DNA from: Nocardia alba NBRC 108234
GTDB taxonomy: Bacteria; Actinomycetota; Actinomycetes; Mycobacteriales; Mycobacteriaceae
Assembly (NCBI RefSeq): GCF_001612665.1
Contig: NZ_BDAX01000004.1
Coordinates: 1 to 64,000 of the forward strand
Length of the DNA stretch: 64,000 bases
Reading direction: 5' to 3'
Position numbers and translations under genes: made by a program. Under the pieces are notes generated by a model. The model was not told the DNA's origin, made no database searches, and worked only from the letters and a program-made list of their open reading frames with translations. The first letter of the stretch is position 1; each line of letters starts with the position of its first letter. Below, in pieces: positions 45,059-54,405 of the stretch.

Positions 45059-45421
45059 ATGACGATTCTGCTCCAGGTTCTAGAGCAGAGCTACACCCCC
45101 AACACCCCGTGGGAACGGCGCAAATTCACCTTCATCGACACCACGAAGATCCTCGGTATGCGGCTGGACGGTCAGGCAGGCGTCTGGCTGGATCTTTCGC
45201 GGCCCGGCGAATCCCAGCGCCTGGCCAACACCGTCGACCCGAGCGAATCCATCACCTTCCTGCTCACCGTCTTCGCCAAGATCGCCGAATGCGAAGACCG
45301 TGGGGGTTCGTGGCTGGTCGGCCACGACGGTGCCCACGTCTCCTCGATAGCGGCCACCCGATTCCCGCCCAACCCGGCCGAGCAGGCGGCGGACGACCTG
45401 CTGGCCCGGGCGTGGTTGTAG
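45059..45421 (+). CDS. Hypothetical protein, 120 aa
   Basis: A 120-residue protein of unrecognised family beginning MTILLQVLEQSY, with GGAGGG ribosome site 6 nt upstream. It has basic and beta-prone stretches, then acidic ends. No signal peptide or membrane helix is seen. It is monocistronic and lies divergent from the helicase gene. Confidence 0.72.
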   Translation: MTILLQVLEQSYTPNTPWERRKFTFIDTTKILGMRLDGQAGVWLDLSRPGESQRLANTVDPSESITFLLTVFAKIAECEDRGGSWLVGHDGAHVSSIAATRFPPNPAEQAADDLLARAWL

Positions 45422-45514
45422 GCCGCACCGTCGACTGACACTGCCCGCCCCCACCCCGGTGCCCATCGACCGAAGCGCGGTTGTTGTCGGTACCACCGGC
45501 TACAACATGCGGGT

Positions 45515-46201
45515 ATGGGGAAACCGGCGTGGTTGCTCGTCATAGTGCTCACGGTTGCCGGGTGCACGGTGATCGGACCGGATGAGCCGGTCACCCCCGC
45601 ACCCGGTAGCCCGACGCGCGCCCAGCTCACCGCCTTGCTCGACACGGTGCGCGTGATCGCCGCGCGCCCTCGGCCCGGCGGCTACGAACGCGGGTGCAAG
45701 GCGGGCCGAGCCTGCGTTTTCGGCCCGGCCTGGACCGACGATTCCGACGCACCCGGCGGTCACGACGGCTGCGACACCCGCAACAACGTGCTGGCGACGC
45801 AGCTGCGCGAGGTGGTGCATCGCGGCCGCTGCGTGGTGGTGGAAGGAATCCTCACCGACCCCTACACCGCCACCGATATCCGTTTCACCAAATCCGACGC
45901 GGGCCGGATCCAGATCGACCACGTCTACCCACTGGCCGCCGCCTGGGACATGGGCGCCGCGACCTGGACCCCCGACAAGCGCCGCCGCTTCGCCAACGAC
46001 CTCGCGGTGAACCTCCTCGCGACCGGCGCCGCCGCCAACCAATCCAAGGGCGACGACACCCCCGCCGACTGGCTCCCACCCGCACGCCCCAACCACTGCT
46101 TCTACGCCGCCAAGTACCTCACCGTGGCAGTCGACTACGACCTCCCCGTCACCGCCGCCGACAACGCGACCCTCCACGACATCGCCCGGCGATGCCCGTG
46201 A
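45515..46201 (+). CDS. Secreted HNH (DUF1524-type) nuclease lipoprotein
   Basis: A 228-residue exported protein. The N-terminal signal ends in a lipobox (VLTVAGC), so Cys17 is probably lipidated. The mature domain carries the HNH/DUF1524 nuclease landmarks: CDTRNNVLATQL, IQIDHVYPLAAAWDMGA with catalytic His, and NLLATGAAANQSKGD. Such proteins are non-specific or DNA-directed extracellular nucleases of actinomycetes. An equivalent GmrSD-like C-terminal fold is known, but no specificity is shown. It is monocistronic. Confidence 0.85.
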   Translation: MGKPAWLLVIVLTVAGCTVIGPDEPVTPAPGSPTRAQLTALLDTVRVIAARPRPGGYERGCKAGRACVFGPAWTDDSDAPGGHDGCDTRNNVLATQLREVVHRGRCVVVEGILTDPYTATDIRFTKSDAGRIQIDHVYPLAAAWDMGAATWTPDKRRRFANDLAVNLLATGAAANQSKGDDTPADWLPPARPNHCFYAAKYLTVAVDYDLPVTAADNATLHDIARRCP

Positions 46202-46288
46202 GTCCAGTCGATCCAGCGCAGTTTCGACTGCCCTCGCTGTTTACCGAGCACTCCGGGTCGCGGTAGCATTTCAGGTAGGATACATAGC

Positions 46289-46546
46289 ATGAGCGAGAAT
46301 ACTGGCAAGTATTCGATCACGATGCCCCGCGATATCGCCGAGGCCGCCCGCGCTCGCAGCGGGCCGTCCGGACTGTCTTCTTATGTAGCCGCGGCGGTTG
46401 CCCGTCAGATCGAGCGGGACAACCTCGATGAGATCATCGCGGTCGCCGAGGCCGAACACGGCCCCGTGACCGACGAAGAGGTCCAGGCGCTGCGAGAACA
46501 ACTCCATCGGATTCGCGCCGCGCAGGGCGGAGTCAGCGCGGCATGA
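46289..46546 (+). CDS. vapB: VapB-like antitoxin
   Basis: An 85-residue antitoxin. Its front, KYSITMPRDIAEAARARSG, is a ribbon-helix-helix DNA-binding element, and the acidic C terminus should block the toxin. It is followed with 4-nt overlap by a PIN-domain gene. Ribosome site AGGTAGGA is 8 nt from the ATG at 46289. The pair should repress its own promoter just upstream. Confidence 0.85.
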   Translation: MSENTGKYSITMPRDIAEAARARSGPSGLSSYVAAAVARQIERDNLDEIIAVAEAEHGPVTDEEVQALREQLHRIRAAQGGVSAA

Positions 46547-46950
46547 GCGCTGCCGGACCCGGAGGCACGCTGGTACTGGACTGCGAAGGGCTGGCCAAGG
46601 CGGTGCTGCGAGATCGGACGATCACCGGATGGCTCGCCCTCGCCAAAGCCGATGACATGCGAGTCATCACGTCCGCGGCGACGCTCGTGGAAGTTGTTCA
46701 TCCGCGGATCAATCGCGCGGCCCTGGACTGGATCCTGTCCCGATTGGTTATCGAACCGATCACCGAGCAGATCGCCCGGAACGCGTCAGCATTGCTGGGC
46801 GAGGCAGCACGCCACGGCCACAAATACGCTATCGACGCGATGCTCAGCGCGACCGCCCGCGCCGCGCCCGGGCCCACCACGGTGCTCACCTCCGATCCCG
46901 AGGACATCGCGGCGCTGTGTGGGTCGCGGATCGCGGTCGTGAAGATCTAG
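46543..46950 (+). CDS. vapC: VapC-like PIN-domain toxin
   Basis: A 135-residue PIN-domain ribonuclease. The acidic active-site residues D13 (LVLDCEG), E50 (TLVEVV), D98 (YAIDAM) and D118 (TSDPED) are all present, so it should be active. VapC toxins cleave tRNA or rRNA and stop growth until VapB is resupplied. Start ATG at 46543 overlaps vapB stop (ATGA). Confidence 0.87.
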   Translation: MSAAGPGGTLVLDCEGLAKAVLRDRTITGWLALAKADDMRVITSAATLVEVVHPRINRAALDWILSRLVIEPITEQIARNASALLGEAARHGHKYAIDAMLSATARAAPGPTTVLTSDPEDIAALCGSRIAVVKI

Positions 46951-46956
46951 CCTCTC

Positions 46957-47766
46957 TCACTCGCCGGTGGCCACGGCCCGCTTCGGGTCGTTCGACCACT
47001 GCGAATACGAGCCCGGGTAGAGGGCGGCGTCGATGCCCGCGATGGTGAGGGCGGCGATCTGGTGGGCGGCGGTGACGCCGGATCCGCAGTACACCGCGAC
47101 GGGGCCTTCGCCGAAGCCGGCGAAGCGGGCGCGCAGCTCTTCGGCGTTGCGGAAATGCCCTGTGCCATCCAGGTTTTCGGCGGTCGGGGCGCTGACGGCG
47201 CCGGGGATGTGGCCGGGACGCGGGTCGATCGGTTCGACCTCGCCGCGGTACCGTTCGCCCGCGCGCGCATCGAGCAGCACACCCGACCATTTCGCGGCGG
47301 CGTCGGCGTCGATCACCGGCAGTCCGCCGGGTCGAACCACCAGGTCACCGCCGACCGGATCCGGTTCGGCGCCGGTCGCGATGTCGCCTCCGGCCGCGAT
47401 CCACGCGGGCAGCCCACCGTCGAGGATGCGCACGTTGTCCACGCCGGCCCAGCGCAGCAGCCACCACGCCCGTGCGGCGGCCATCGCGCCGGTCGCGTCA
47501 TAGACCACCACGGGATCGCCCGCGCTCAATCCCCAACTGCGCGCGCACTTCTCGAAGGTACCGGGATCGGGTAGCGGATGCCTGCCGCGCAGGGGCGCGG
47601 GCGCGGCGGCCAGTTCGGATTCCAGATCGACGAACACCGCGCCCGGAATATGCCCGTCGAGGTAGTGCTGCGGGCCGTTGGGGTCGCCCAACGCCCACCG
47701 CACGTCGAGCAGATGAATCGCCCTGTCCGCCAACTCTTCCCGAAGCACGTCCGAGGAAATCAACAC
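46957..47766 (-). CDS. Sulfurtransferase (two rhodanese domains)
   Basis: A protein of about 269 residues with tandem rhodanese domains as in thiosulfate/3-mercaptopyruvate sulfurtransferases. The catalytic cysteine lies in the second domain (VYCGSGVTAAHQ), where CGSGV(T) points to the 3-mercaptopyruvate type. The first domain (HLLDVRWALGDPN, HIPGAVFVDLE) is inactive. The start is uncertain: a GTG at 47764-47766 (just before LISSDVLREEL) is chosen; a GTG at 47779-47781 is also possible. It transfers sulfur to cyanide or thiols. Confidence 0.85.
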   Translation of the reverse strand: MLISSDVLREELADRAIHLLDVRWALGDPNGPQHYLDGHIPGAVFVDLESELAAAPAPLRGRHPLPDPGTFEKCARSWGLSAGDPVVVYDATGAMAAARAWWLLRWAGVDNVRILDGGLPAWIAAGGDIATGAEPDPVGGDLVVRPGGLPVIDADAAAKWSGVLLDARAGERYRGEVEPIDPRPGHIPGAVSAPTAENLDGTGHFRNAEELRARFAGFGEGPVAVYCGSGVTAAHQIAALTIAGIDAALYPGSYSQWSNDPKRAVATGE

Positions 47767-48120
47767 CGCGCCCAATTCCACTCCTCTGCCAAGCCCCCGC
47801 CTGCGAAACCGCTCCCGATACCCTACGCATCGAACCGACTTCGCGGCACCTATCGGCGTATGACCCAACCCCATGCCGAACGCACACCCCAGATCGTCGA
47901 GCACCCGATGCAGGCATGACGCATTGGTCGACTGACCGCGCGCGAACCCGCGCAGACCGACGACAGCACGCAACGCAGGCGCACGGCAGCCCACCCGGTC
48001 GAGACGCGGAGCCGATCGCCGCCGTTCGCTCAACTGGACCGGCCCACGCCCACGCGAATCAGGCCACTTTCCCGACACTGGCAGGCGACGGCCCCCACTT
48101 CGTCGGGCAGGATCGACACA

Positions 48121-49323
48121 ATGTCGCAGGTCTCCGCCACTACCCCCGAAGTCGCCGATACACCGGCGGGCATCGCGCAGCCGCTCGGCGCGGGCGTTAT
48201 CACCGCACTGGTCGGCTTCACGAGCTCGTTCGCGGTGGTACTGGGTGGCCTGCGCGCGGTGGGGGCGAGCCCGGCGCAGGCCGCGTCGGGGCTACTGGTG
48301 CTGTGCTTCACGCAGGGCGTCGGCATCCTGCTGCTGAGTTTCCGGTACCGGATCCCGATCACCCTGGCCTGGTCGACACCCGGCGCGGCGCTGCTGGCCA
48401 GCACCGGACTGGTCGTCGGCGGATGGCCCGGTGCGGTCGCCGCCTTCGCGTTGACCGGCGTGTTGTTCGTGATCACCGGACTGTGGCAGCGGCTCGGCTC
48501 GCTGGTCGCGGCGATTCCCGTGCCGATCGCGCAGGCAATGCTGGCCGGTGTGCTGCTGCCCCTGTGTCTGGCCCCGGTACAGGCGCTGCGCACGTCCCCG
48601 GCCGTCGTAGTACCGGTCGTGCTCGTCTGGCTCGTGTTGCAGCGGTTCGCGCCGAAGTGGGCCGTGCTCGTGGCATTCGCGACCGCGGCCGTCGGTACCG
48701 GCATCGACATCGTGGTCAACGACAAGAATCTCGTGCTGGCCGAGATGGTACCGACCGTGGAATGGACTGCGCCGCAGTGGCATTGGCAAGCCATCATCGG
48801 CATCGCCGTTCCGCTCTACATCGTGACGATGGCCTCCCAGAACATTCCGGGCGTCACGGTGATGCGTTCGTTCGACTTCGACGTCCCGTGGCGCCCCGCC
48901 ATGCTCGTCACCGGCATCGGCACCGTCCTCGGTGCGGCTGCAGGGGGCCACGCGATCAACCTGGCCGCCATCAGCGCCGCCCTCGCGGCAGGCCCGGCGG
49001 CCGGTCCGGAGCCCAAACGCCGATGGATCGCCGCGGCCACGGCGGGCGCCACCTATCTCGTCCTCGGGCTCGCCTCCGCCGCCCTGGTCACACTCATCGC
49101 CGCCGCTCCCGCGGGCACCATCGAAACCGTCGCGGGGCTGGCCCTGCTCGCCACCCTCGCCGCCGCCCTGACCGGGGCCCTGAGCGATCCCGCCCACCGC
49201 ATCGCAGCCCTGGTCACCTTCCTGGTCGCCGCCTCCGGCACCACTGCGTTCGGCATCGGCGGCGCCTTCTGGGCTCTCGTAGCGGGCCTGATCGTCCGCC
49301 GATTCCTCCCCAGCGGCACCTGA
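48121..49323 (+). CDS. benE: Benzoate/H+ symporter family transporter
   Basis: A 400-residue transporter of the BenE family with about 12 membrane helices (for example ALVGFTSSFAVVLGGLRAV and LVLGLASAALVTLIAAAP). BenE imports benzoate or similar acids with protons. The family segments GGHAINLAAISAA and ASQNIPG are present. No aromatic-degradation genes are adjacent, so the substrate is open. Start ATG at 48121 begins MSQVSATTPE. Confidence 0.9.
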   Translation: MSQVSATTPEVADTPAGIAQPLGAGVITALVGFTSSFAVVLGGLRAVGASPAQAASGLLVLCFTQGVGILLLSFRYRIPITLAWSTPGAALLASTGLVVGGWPGAVAAFALTGVLFVITGLWQRLGSLVAAIPVPIAQAMLAGVLLPLCLAPVQALRTSPAVVVPVVLVWLVLQRFAPKWAVLVAFATAAVGTGIDIVVNDKNLVLAEMVPTVEWTAPQWHWQAIIGIAVPLYIVTMASQNIPGVTVMRSFDFDVPWRPAMLVTGIGTVLGAAAGGHAINLAAISAALAAGPAAGPEPKRRWIAAATAGATYLVLGLASAALVTLIAAAPAGTIETVAGLALLATLAAALTGALSDPAHRIAALVTFLVAASGTTAFGIGGAFWALVAGLIVRRFLPSGT

Positions 49324-49425
49324 CCGAGCTGCGTTCGCCGAAACGGACACGAGGTCAGCGACGCGCGGATCGGTGGTCGCGATCGACATCCCCGGAACGA
49401 CGGACAGACCCTCGTCGTCGCGACG

Positions 49426-49917
49426 TCAGCTCGGACCGGCGAGTCGGTCGAGGAGCGGGCCGGTGCGTGGGCCGACCAGTTCGCGCATGACCAGGGCCAT
49501 GTTGGTGCGCTCCACGCCGGGGATCTTCAGGATCGCGCCCGCGATGCGGTAGAGGTCGTCGGCGTCGCGGGCGACGATCCGGACGGTGAGATCGGTAGCG
49601 CCGGTCATGCCGCAGACCTCGGTGACCTCGGGGACATCGGCCAGCTCGTCCACCACACCGTCGAGTCGGTGCTGGTCGACCACCACCGCGACGAATGCTG
49701 CCAGCGGGTAGCCGAGGGCGCGAGGTTCCACTCTGCGTTCGAAGCTGCCGAGCACCCCGCCGCTGTCCCACCGGGCCAGCCGCGCCTGCACCGTATTGCG
49801 CGACAGGCCGAGGCGCGCCGCGAGTTCCACCCCGGTGGCACGGGGATTCGCGATCAACTCGCGCAGGAGCCGCGCGTCGGTGGCGTCGAGTGTCACGTCG
49901 GGTTCGCGACTGGTCAT
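49426..49917 (-). CDS. Lrp/AsnC-family regulator of the bkd operon
   Basis: A 163-residue Lrp/AsnC regulator: N-terminal HTH (LDATDARLLRELIANP, VELAARLGLSRNTVQARL) and a C-terminal RAM domain for amino-acid effectors. It is divergent from the bkdABC operon, a known arrangement in which it responds to branched-chain amino acids. Start ATG is at 49915-49917. The 171-bp gap to bkdA holds both promoters. Confidence 0.9.
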   Translation of the reverse strand: MTSREPDVTLDATDARLLRELIANPRATGVELAARLGLSRNTVQARLARWDSGGVLGSFERRVEPRALGYPLAAFVAVVVDQHRLDGVVDELADVPEVTEVCGMTGATDLTVRIVARDADDLYRIAGAILKIPGVERTNMALVMRELVGPRTGPLLDRLAGPS

Positions 49918-50088
49918 ACAACGCAGTATGACAGCAAGTTACCCCCGCGTACCATGCATTCTGCTCATTCTCGCGCGTAACACTTGCGCATACCGCATTA
50001 TCGTGGATGCTGAGTGATACACATCGCACTCAGCGGAGTCACGTACCTGCATCGGCCCACAAGGCCCGGTAGCGAGGAGGCGATCACG

Positions 50089-51171
50089 ATGTCGCAGAAG
50101 CAGACCTACCCGGTCCAGCTGATTCAGCCCGACGGCCGCCGGGTGTTCGACCGAGAGCACGGCGCGCTGGTCGCCGACATCGATGCCCAGCGTTTGCGGC
50201 AGCTGTATCGAGACATGGTGATCACCCGCCGGATCGACATCGAGGCGACCGCGTTGCAACGCCAGGGCCAGCTCGGCTTGTGGCCGCCGCTGCTCGGCCA
50301 GGAGGCCGCACAGGTCGGCTCGGCGCACGCGCTGCACCCCGACGACTACGTGTTCTGCTCCTACCGCGAGACCGCCGTCGCCTATTGCCGCGGTGTCGCG
50401 CCCGAGCAGCTCACCGCACTGTGGCGCGGCGTCTCCCACCACTGCTGGGACCCCGATGAGGTCAAGATGACCAATGCCAATATCGTCGTCGGATCCCAGG
50501 GGCTGCACGCGACCGGTTACGCCTTCGCCGCCCACCTCGACGGCGCCGATATCGCCACCATCGCCTATTTCGGCGACGGCGCGACGAGCCAGGGCGATCT
50601 CGCCGAGGCACTCGGGTTCGCCGCGACGTGGAGCGCGCCGGTCGTGTTCTTCTGCCAGAACAATCAGTGGGCGATCAGCGAACCGGTGGCCGTGCAGAGC
50701 AACATCGCGCTGGTGCGCCGTGCCGACGGCTACGGGATCCCGGGCGTGCAGGTCGACGGCAACGATGTGCTCGCCGTCCTCGCCGTCACCCGCCAGGCCG
50801 TGGAACGCGCCCGCACCGGTGGCGGCCCCACCTTCATCGAGGCGATGACCTACCGGATGGGCCCGCACACCACCGCCGACGACCCGACCCGCTACCGCAC
50901 CGCCGCCGACACCGAGTACTGGGCACAGCGCGACCCCATCGACCGCGTTCGTCTGCTCCTCGAACGCGAAGGCGAGCTCTCCGGCGAGTTCACCGGACAG
51001 GTCACCGCCGAGGCCGACGAGGCCGCCCGCCGCCTGCGCACCGCGACGATCGAGATGCCCGACCCCGATCCCCTGCGCATGTTCGACAACGTCTACGCGA
51101 CCGAGCACCCACTGATGACCGAAGAGCGCCGACAGCTCTCGGCCTACCTCGCCGAAGGAGCGCAGTCATGA
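50089..51171 (+). CDS. bkdA: Branched-chain 2-oxoacid dehydrogenase E1 alpha
   Basis: The 360-residue alpha subunit of the thiamine-diphosphate E1. The ThDP motif GDGATSQGDLAEALGFAA and NNQWAIS ends the GDG-x(n)-NN signature. E1 decarboxylates 2-oxo acids from Val, Leu and Ile (or pyruvate) and passes the acyl group to E2 lipoate. The start at the ATG at 50089 has GAGGAGG upstream; the frame is open from 50014. It overlaps the E1 beta start by 4 nt. Branched-chain rather than pyruvate is inferred from sequence style and the Lrp neighbour. Confidence 0.9.
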   Translation: MSQKQTYPVQLIQPDGRRVFDREHGALVADIDAQRLRQLYRDMVITRRIDIEATALQRQGQLGLWPPLLGQEAAQVGSAHALHPDDYVFCSYRETAVAYCRGVAPEQLTALWRGVSHHCWDPDEVKMTNANIVVGSQGLHATGYAFAAHLDGADIATIAYFGDGATSQGDLAEALGFAATWSAPVVFFCQNNQWAISEPVAVQSNIALVRRADGYGIPGVQVDGNDVLAVLAVTRQAVERARTGGGPTFIEAMTYRMGPHTTADDPTRYRTAADTEYWAQRDPIDRVRLLLEREGELSGEFTGQVTAEADEAARRLRTATIEMPDPDPLRMFDNVYATEHPLMTEERRQLSAYLAEGAQS

Positions 51172-52142
51172 TCACCACCTTCGCCGCCGCCCTCAACGCC
51201 GGCCTGCGCACCGCGATGGAAGACGACGCCAAGGTCGTCTTGCTCGGCGAGGACATCGGCCAGCTCGGCGGCGTGTTCCGGGTGACCGACACGTTGCAGA
51301 AGGACTTCGGCGGCAATCGCGTCATCGACACGCCATTGGCCGAATCCGGCATCGTCGGAACGGCTTTCGGGATGGCGTTGCGCGGTTACCGTCCCGTGGT
51401 GGAGATCCAGTTCGACGGTTTCGTCTATCCGGCCTTCGATCAGATCGTTTCCCAGGTGGCCAAGATCCACAACCGGACCGACGGAAAAGTGAAGGCGCCG
51501 TTGACGATCCGCATTCCGTTCGGCGGCGGCATCGGCGCGGTCGAGCACCACTCGGAATCACCCGAGGTGTACTTCGCGCACACCGCGGGCCTTCGTGTGG
51601 TCTCGCCGAGTACCCCCGCCGATGCGTATTCGATGATTCGCCAGGCGATCTCGCTGGACGACCCGGTGATCTTCTTCGAACCGAAACGTCGCTATTGGGA
51701 CAAGGCCGACGTAGATTTCGAAGGCGAACCGGATCTGCCCCTGCACAGGGCGCGGGTCTGCACCCGTGGCGCCGACGTGACTGTCGTCGCCTATGGCGGT
51801 ACCGTCGCCACCGCGTTGACCGCGGCGAAGATCGCTGCCGAGGAAGGGCATTCGCTCGAAGTGATCGACCTGCGCAGTCTCTCGCCGATCGATGTCGACA
51901 CGATCGCGGAATCGGTGGACAAGACCGGCAGGCTGGTCATCGTGCACGAGGCGCCCGTGTTCGCCGGGCTCGGCGCCGAGATCGCCGCACGCGTCACCGA
52001 ACGCTGCTTCTATCAGCTCGAGGCGCCGGTGCTGCGCGTCGGCGGCTACGACATCCCCTACCCCCCGGCTAAGCTCGAGAAGCACCACCTGCCCGACCCC
52101 GACCGTATCCTGGCGGCGGTCGACCGCTGTCTAGCCGCGTGA
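51168..52142 (+). CDS. bkdB: Branched-chain 2-oxoacid dehydrogenase E1 beta
   Basis: The 324-residue beta subunit of E1. It carries LLGEDIGQLGGVFRVTDTL, DTPLAESGIVGTAFGMAL and PSTPADAYSMI, all family marks, and a C-terminal transketolase domain (VIDLRSLSPID). It forms an alpha2beta2 heterotetramer with the previous gene. The start ATG at 51168 overlaps the E1 alpha stop (ATGA), and GAAGGAG lies upstream, so the subunits are made together. Confidence 0.93.
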   Translation: MITTFAAALNAGLRTAMEDDAKVVLLGEDIGQLGGVFRVTDTLQKDFGGNRVIDTPLAESGIVGTAFGMALRGYRPVVEIQFDGFVYPAFDQIVSQVAKIHNRTDGKVKAPLTIRIPFGGGIGAVEHHSESPEVYFAHTAGLRVVSPSTPADAYSMIRQAISLDDPVIFFEPKRRYWDKADVDFEGEPDLPLHRARVCTRGADVTVVAYGGTVATALTAAKIAAEEGHSLEVIDLRSLSPIDVDTIAESVDKTGRLVIVHEAPVFAGLGAEIAARVTERCFYQLEAPVLRVGGYDIPYPPAKLEKHHLPDPDRILAAVDRCLAA

Positions 52143-53476
52143 CGAAAGGTGCCCCCGTGCCGGAACCAGCCGCCGACGACGACGGTCATGTTCTCGAATT
52201 CCGCCTCCCCGACCTGGGCGAGGGCCTGGCCGACGGCGACCTGGTGTCCTGGGCCGTCGCGGTCGGCGACACAGTGGAACTGAACCAGACCATCGCCGAG
52301 GTGGAGACCGCGAAGGCGGTGGTAGCGCTGCCTTCACCGTTCTCCGGGGTCGTGGTCGAACTGCTGGCCCAGCCGGGCGACACCGTGCTGGTCGGCGCGC
52401 CGCTGATCCAGGTGCGCAACGATCTGGAGGTGTCCGCGCCACCGGCCGCGCAGCCACGCACGAACGTGCTGGTCGGGTATGGCCCCGAGGCCGAATCAAC
52501 TTCGCGGAGAAGGAAAGCCACGCCGTCCATGGCCGCGAGCACACCGAGTACCCATCGCGCCGCCGCGACCCCGGCGGCACGCAAACTGGCCAAGGAACTC
52601 GGCATCGACCTCTGGTTCGTGGCGGGGTCGGGCCCGGAGGGCGCGGTCACCGTCGACGATGTGCGCGCGGCCGTGCCGGTGACCGGGCCGCGTACCCCCG
52701 CCCGCCTCGGCGATGTCGTGCCCGCACCGTCGAACGGCCATGTCACCGACGGCGACGGTCTGATCGAGCCGACCGCCCGCGAGGAACGCACCCCCATCGC
52801 GGGCATCCGTAAACGCACCGCCGCCGCGATGCAGGCCAGTTCGCGCACGATCCCCCAGGCCAGCACCTTCGTCACCGTCGACTGCACGGCCTCGATGGAA
52901 CTGCTCGACCACCTGCGCACCACCTCGACGTTCGAGGGCCTCACGCTCACCCCGCTGGCGCTGGTCGCCAAAGCCGCGCTGGCCGCGATCGCGCAGTACC
53001 CGGGGATCAATACCGCGTGGGACGAACAGAATCAGGAGATCGTCACCAAGCACTATGTGAACCTGGGAATCGCGGTAGCCTCCGATCGCGGCCTGATGGT
53101 GCCCAATCTCAAGGAGGCGCAGTCGCTGAGCCTGCGCGAGCTGTGCCGCGAGATCAACTGGGCGGCCGACACCGCCCGCTCGGGCAACGCCACTCCCACC
53201 GACCTGCGCGGTGGCACCTTCACCCTCACCAATGTGGGTGTCTTCGGTGTCGACAGCGGAGTCCCGCTGGTGAATCCGGGCGAGGCCGCGATCCTGTGCC
53301 TGGGCTCGATCCGTAAGCGTCCCTGGGTCTTCCGTGACGAGCTGGCCGTCCGCTGGGTCACCACCCTCGGCCTCAGCTTCGACCACCGCATGGTAGACGG
53401 CGAACTCGGTGCCCGTTTCCTCGCCACCACGGCGGGTTTCCTGGAGGATCCGTTGACGCTGCTCAGCCGCATCTGA
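52139..53476 (+). CDS. bkdC: Branched-chain 2-oxoacid dehydrogenase E2 (lipoyl acyltransferase)
   Basis: A 445-residue dihydrolipoamide acyltransferase. Domains in order: one lipoyl domain (lipoyl-lysine K59 in ETAKAVV), a peripheral subunit-binding domain (AARKLAKELGIDLWFVAGSG, about 148-185), linkers, and the catalytic 2-oxoacid acyltransferase domain ending in FDHRMVDGELG with catalytic H416 and D420. It transfers the acyl group to CoA. The GTG at 52139 overlaps the previous gene; a GTG at 52157 with AAAGG upstream is an alternative. No E3 gene follows, so lipoamide dehydrogenase must be elsewhere. Confidence 0.94.
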   Translation: MTKGAPVPEPAADDDGHVLEFRLPDLGEGLADGDLVSWAVAVGDTVELNQTIAEVETAKAVVALPSPFSGVVVELLAQPGDTVLVGAPLIQVRNDLEVSAPPAAQPRTNVLVGYGPEAESTSRRRKATPSMAASTPSTHRAAATPAARKLAKELGIDLWFVAGSGPEGAVTVDDVRAAVPVTGPRTPARLGDVVPAPSNGHVTDGDGLIEPTAREERTPIAGIRKRTAAAMQASSRTIPQASTFVTVDCTASMELLDHLRTTSTFEGLTLTPLALVAKAALAAIAQYPGINTAWDEQNQEIVTKHYVNLGIAVASDRGLMVPNLKEAQSLSLRELCREINWAADTARSGNATPTDLRGGTFTLTNVGVFGVDSGVPLVNPGEAAILCLGSIRKRPWVFRDELAVRWVTTLGLSFDHRMVDGELGARFLATTAGFLEDPLTLLSRI

Positions 53477-53584
53477 GCACGCGTCGGGGCCCCGCCGTAT
53501 AGTTCGGGCCGGTGCGCGTCCGAACGGGCCGCGCACCGCGCGCACGAATATCGGCAGGTGTATCCGAGGAAAAAGGGGGGCGTC

Positions 53585-54319
53585 ATGGGGTATCCCTATG
53601 GGCAGCAACAAGGTCAGGGCTATCCGCCGGTGGGTCAGCAGGGCTACCACCCACAGGGCGCTCCCGGGTACGCGGCACCGAACCCCGGCGCACCCGCCTT
53701 CGGTGCTCCCGGCCAGGGCGCTCCCGGTGTCCCCGCGCATGGCTTCGGTGGACATGGATACGCAACGCCTCCCCCCGGCTACCACGGCTCACCGGGGAAC
53801 GGCGGCTTCGGCGCGCCCGGCGGGCCGGTCACCGGAACGACGGGGATCATCGCAGCCGTTGTGGCCGTGCTGCTTTCGCTGATCTCAGCCGTCAGCGCGG
53901 TGATCGTCTACAACTCACCGGCCGCGATCGATCTCGACGCGGGCGATTTCGTCGCGAACTCCGACGGCTCCTTCGGCAATACGAGCGAGACCTTCCAATC
54001 GACTGCGATCGGCTACATGGTGGTCTGCGCCGTCGTCAGCGTGCTGCTTCTCGTCGGTGCGATTCTGCTGTTCATGCGCACCACAGCGGGGCGGGTGATC
54101 TCCATCGTCGCCGGGGCGCTGAGCGCGCTCGTCGGAGCCGGATCGTTCGCGCCAGACCTTGTTTCCCCGGCGAATCTCGAAGGACGGATCTACGGCCTGG
54201 CCCAGCCCGTGCTCTCGCTGGTGCTGCTCGCCCTGGCCATCGCGCCCTCGACCGGCCGCTGGATCCGGGCAGCTCGGCAGCGCCCGGGCTACCCGCAGGG
54301 TAACTACCAGCGGTATTGA
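53585..54319 (+). CDS. Gly/Pro/Gln-rich membrane protein
   Basis: A 244-residue protein. About 85 residues of low-complexity Gly/Pro/Tyr/Gln (start MGYPYGQQQGQ) precede four hydrophobic helices (TGTTGIIAAVVAVLLSLISA first), with a non-membrane loop rich in Asp, Ser and Gly after helix 1. The ATG at 53585 has AAGGGGGG upstream. No family is recognised; similar architecture is common in Mycobacteriales membrane proteins. Confidence 0.78.
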   Translation: MGYPYGQQQGQGYPPVGQQGYHPQGAPGYAAPNPGAPAFGAPGQGAPGVPAHGFGGHGYATPPPGYHGSPGNGGFGAPGGPVTGTTGIIAAVVAVLLSLISAVSAVIVYNSPAAIDLDAGDFVANSDGSFGNTSETFQSTAIGYMVVCAVVSVLLLVGAILLFMRTTAGRVISIVAGALSALVGAGSFAPDLVSPANLEGRIYGLAQPVLSLVLLALAIAPSTGRWIRAARQRPGYPQGNYQRY

Positions 54320-54405
54320 CCCCCGCGAGTGATATATCCGACCCGCAACGCCGACGAAACACGGCGCTCACTCACGGTAAAGAACGGGGACTACAAACCT
54401 GATAC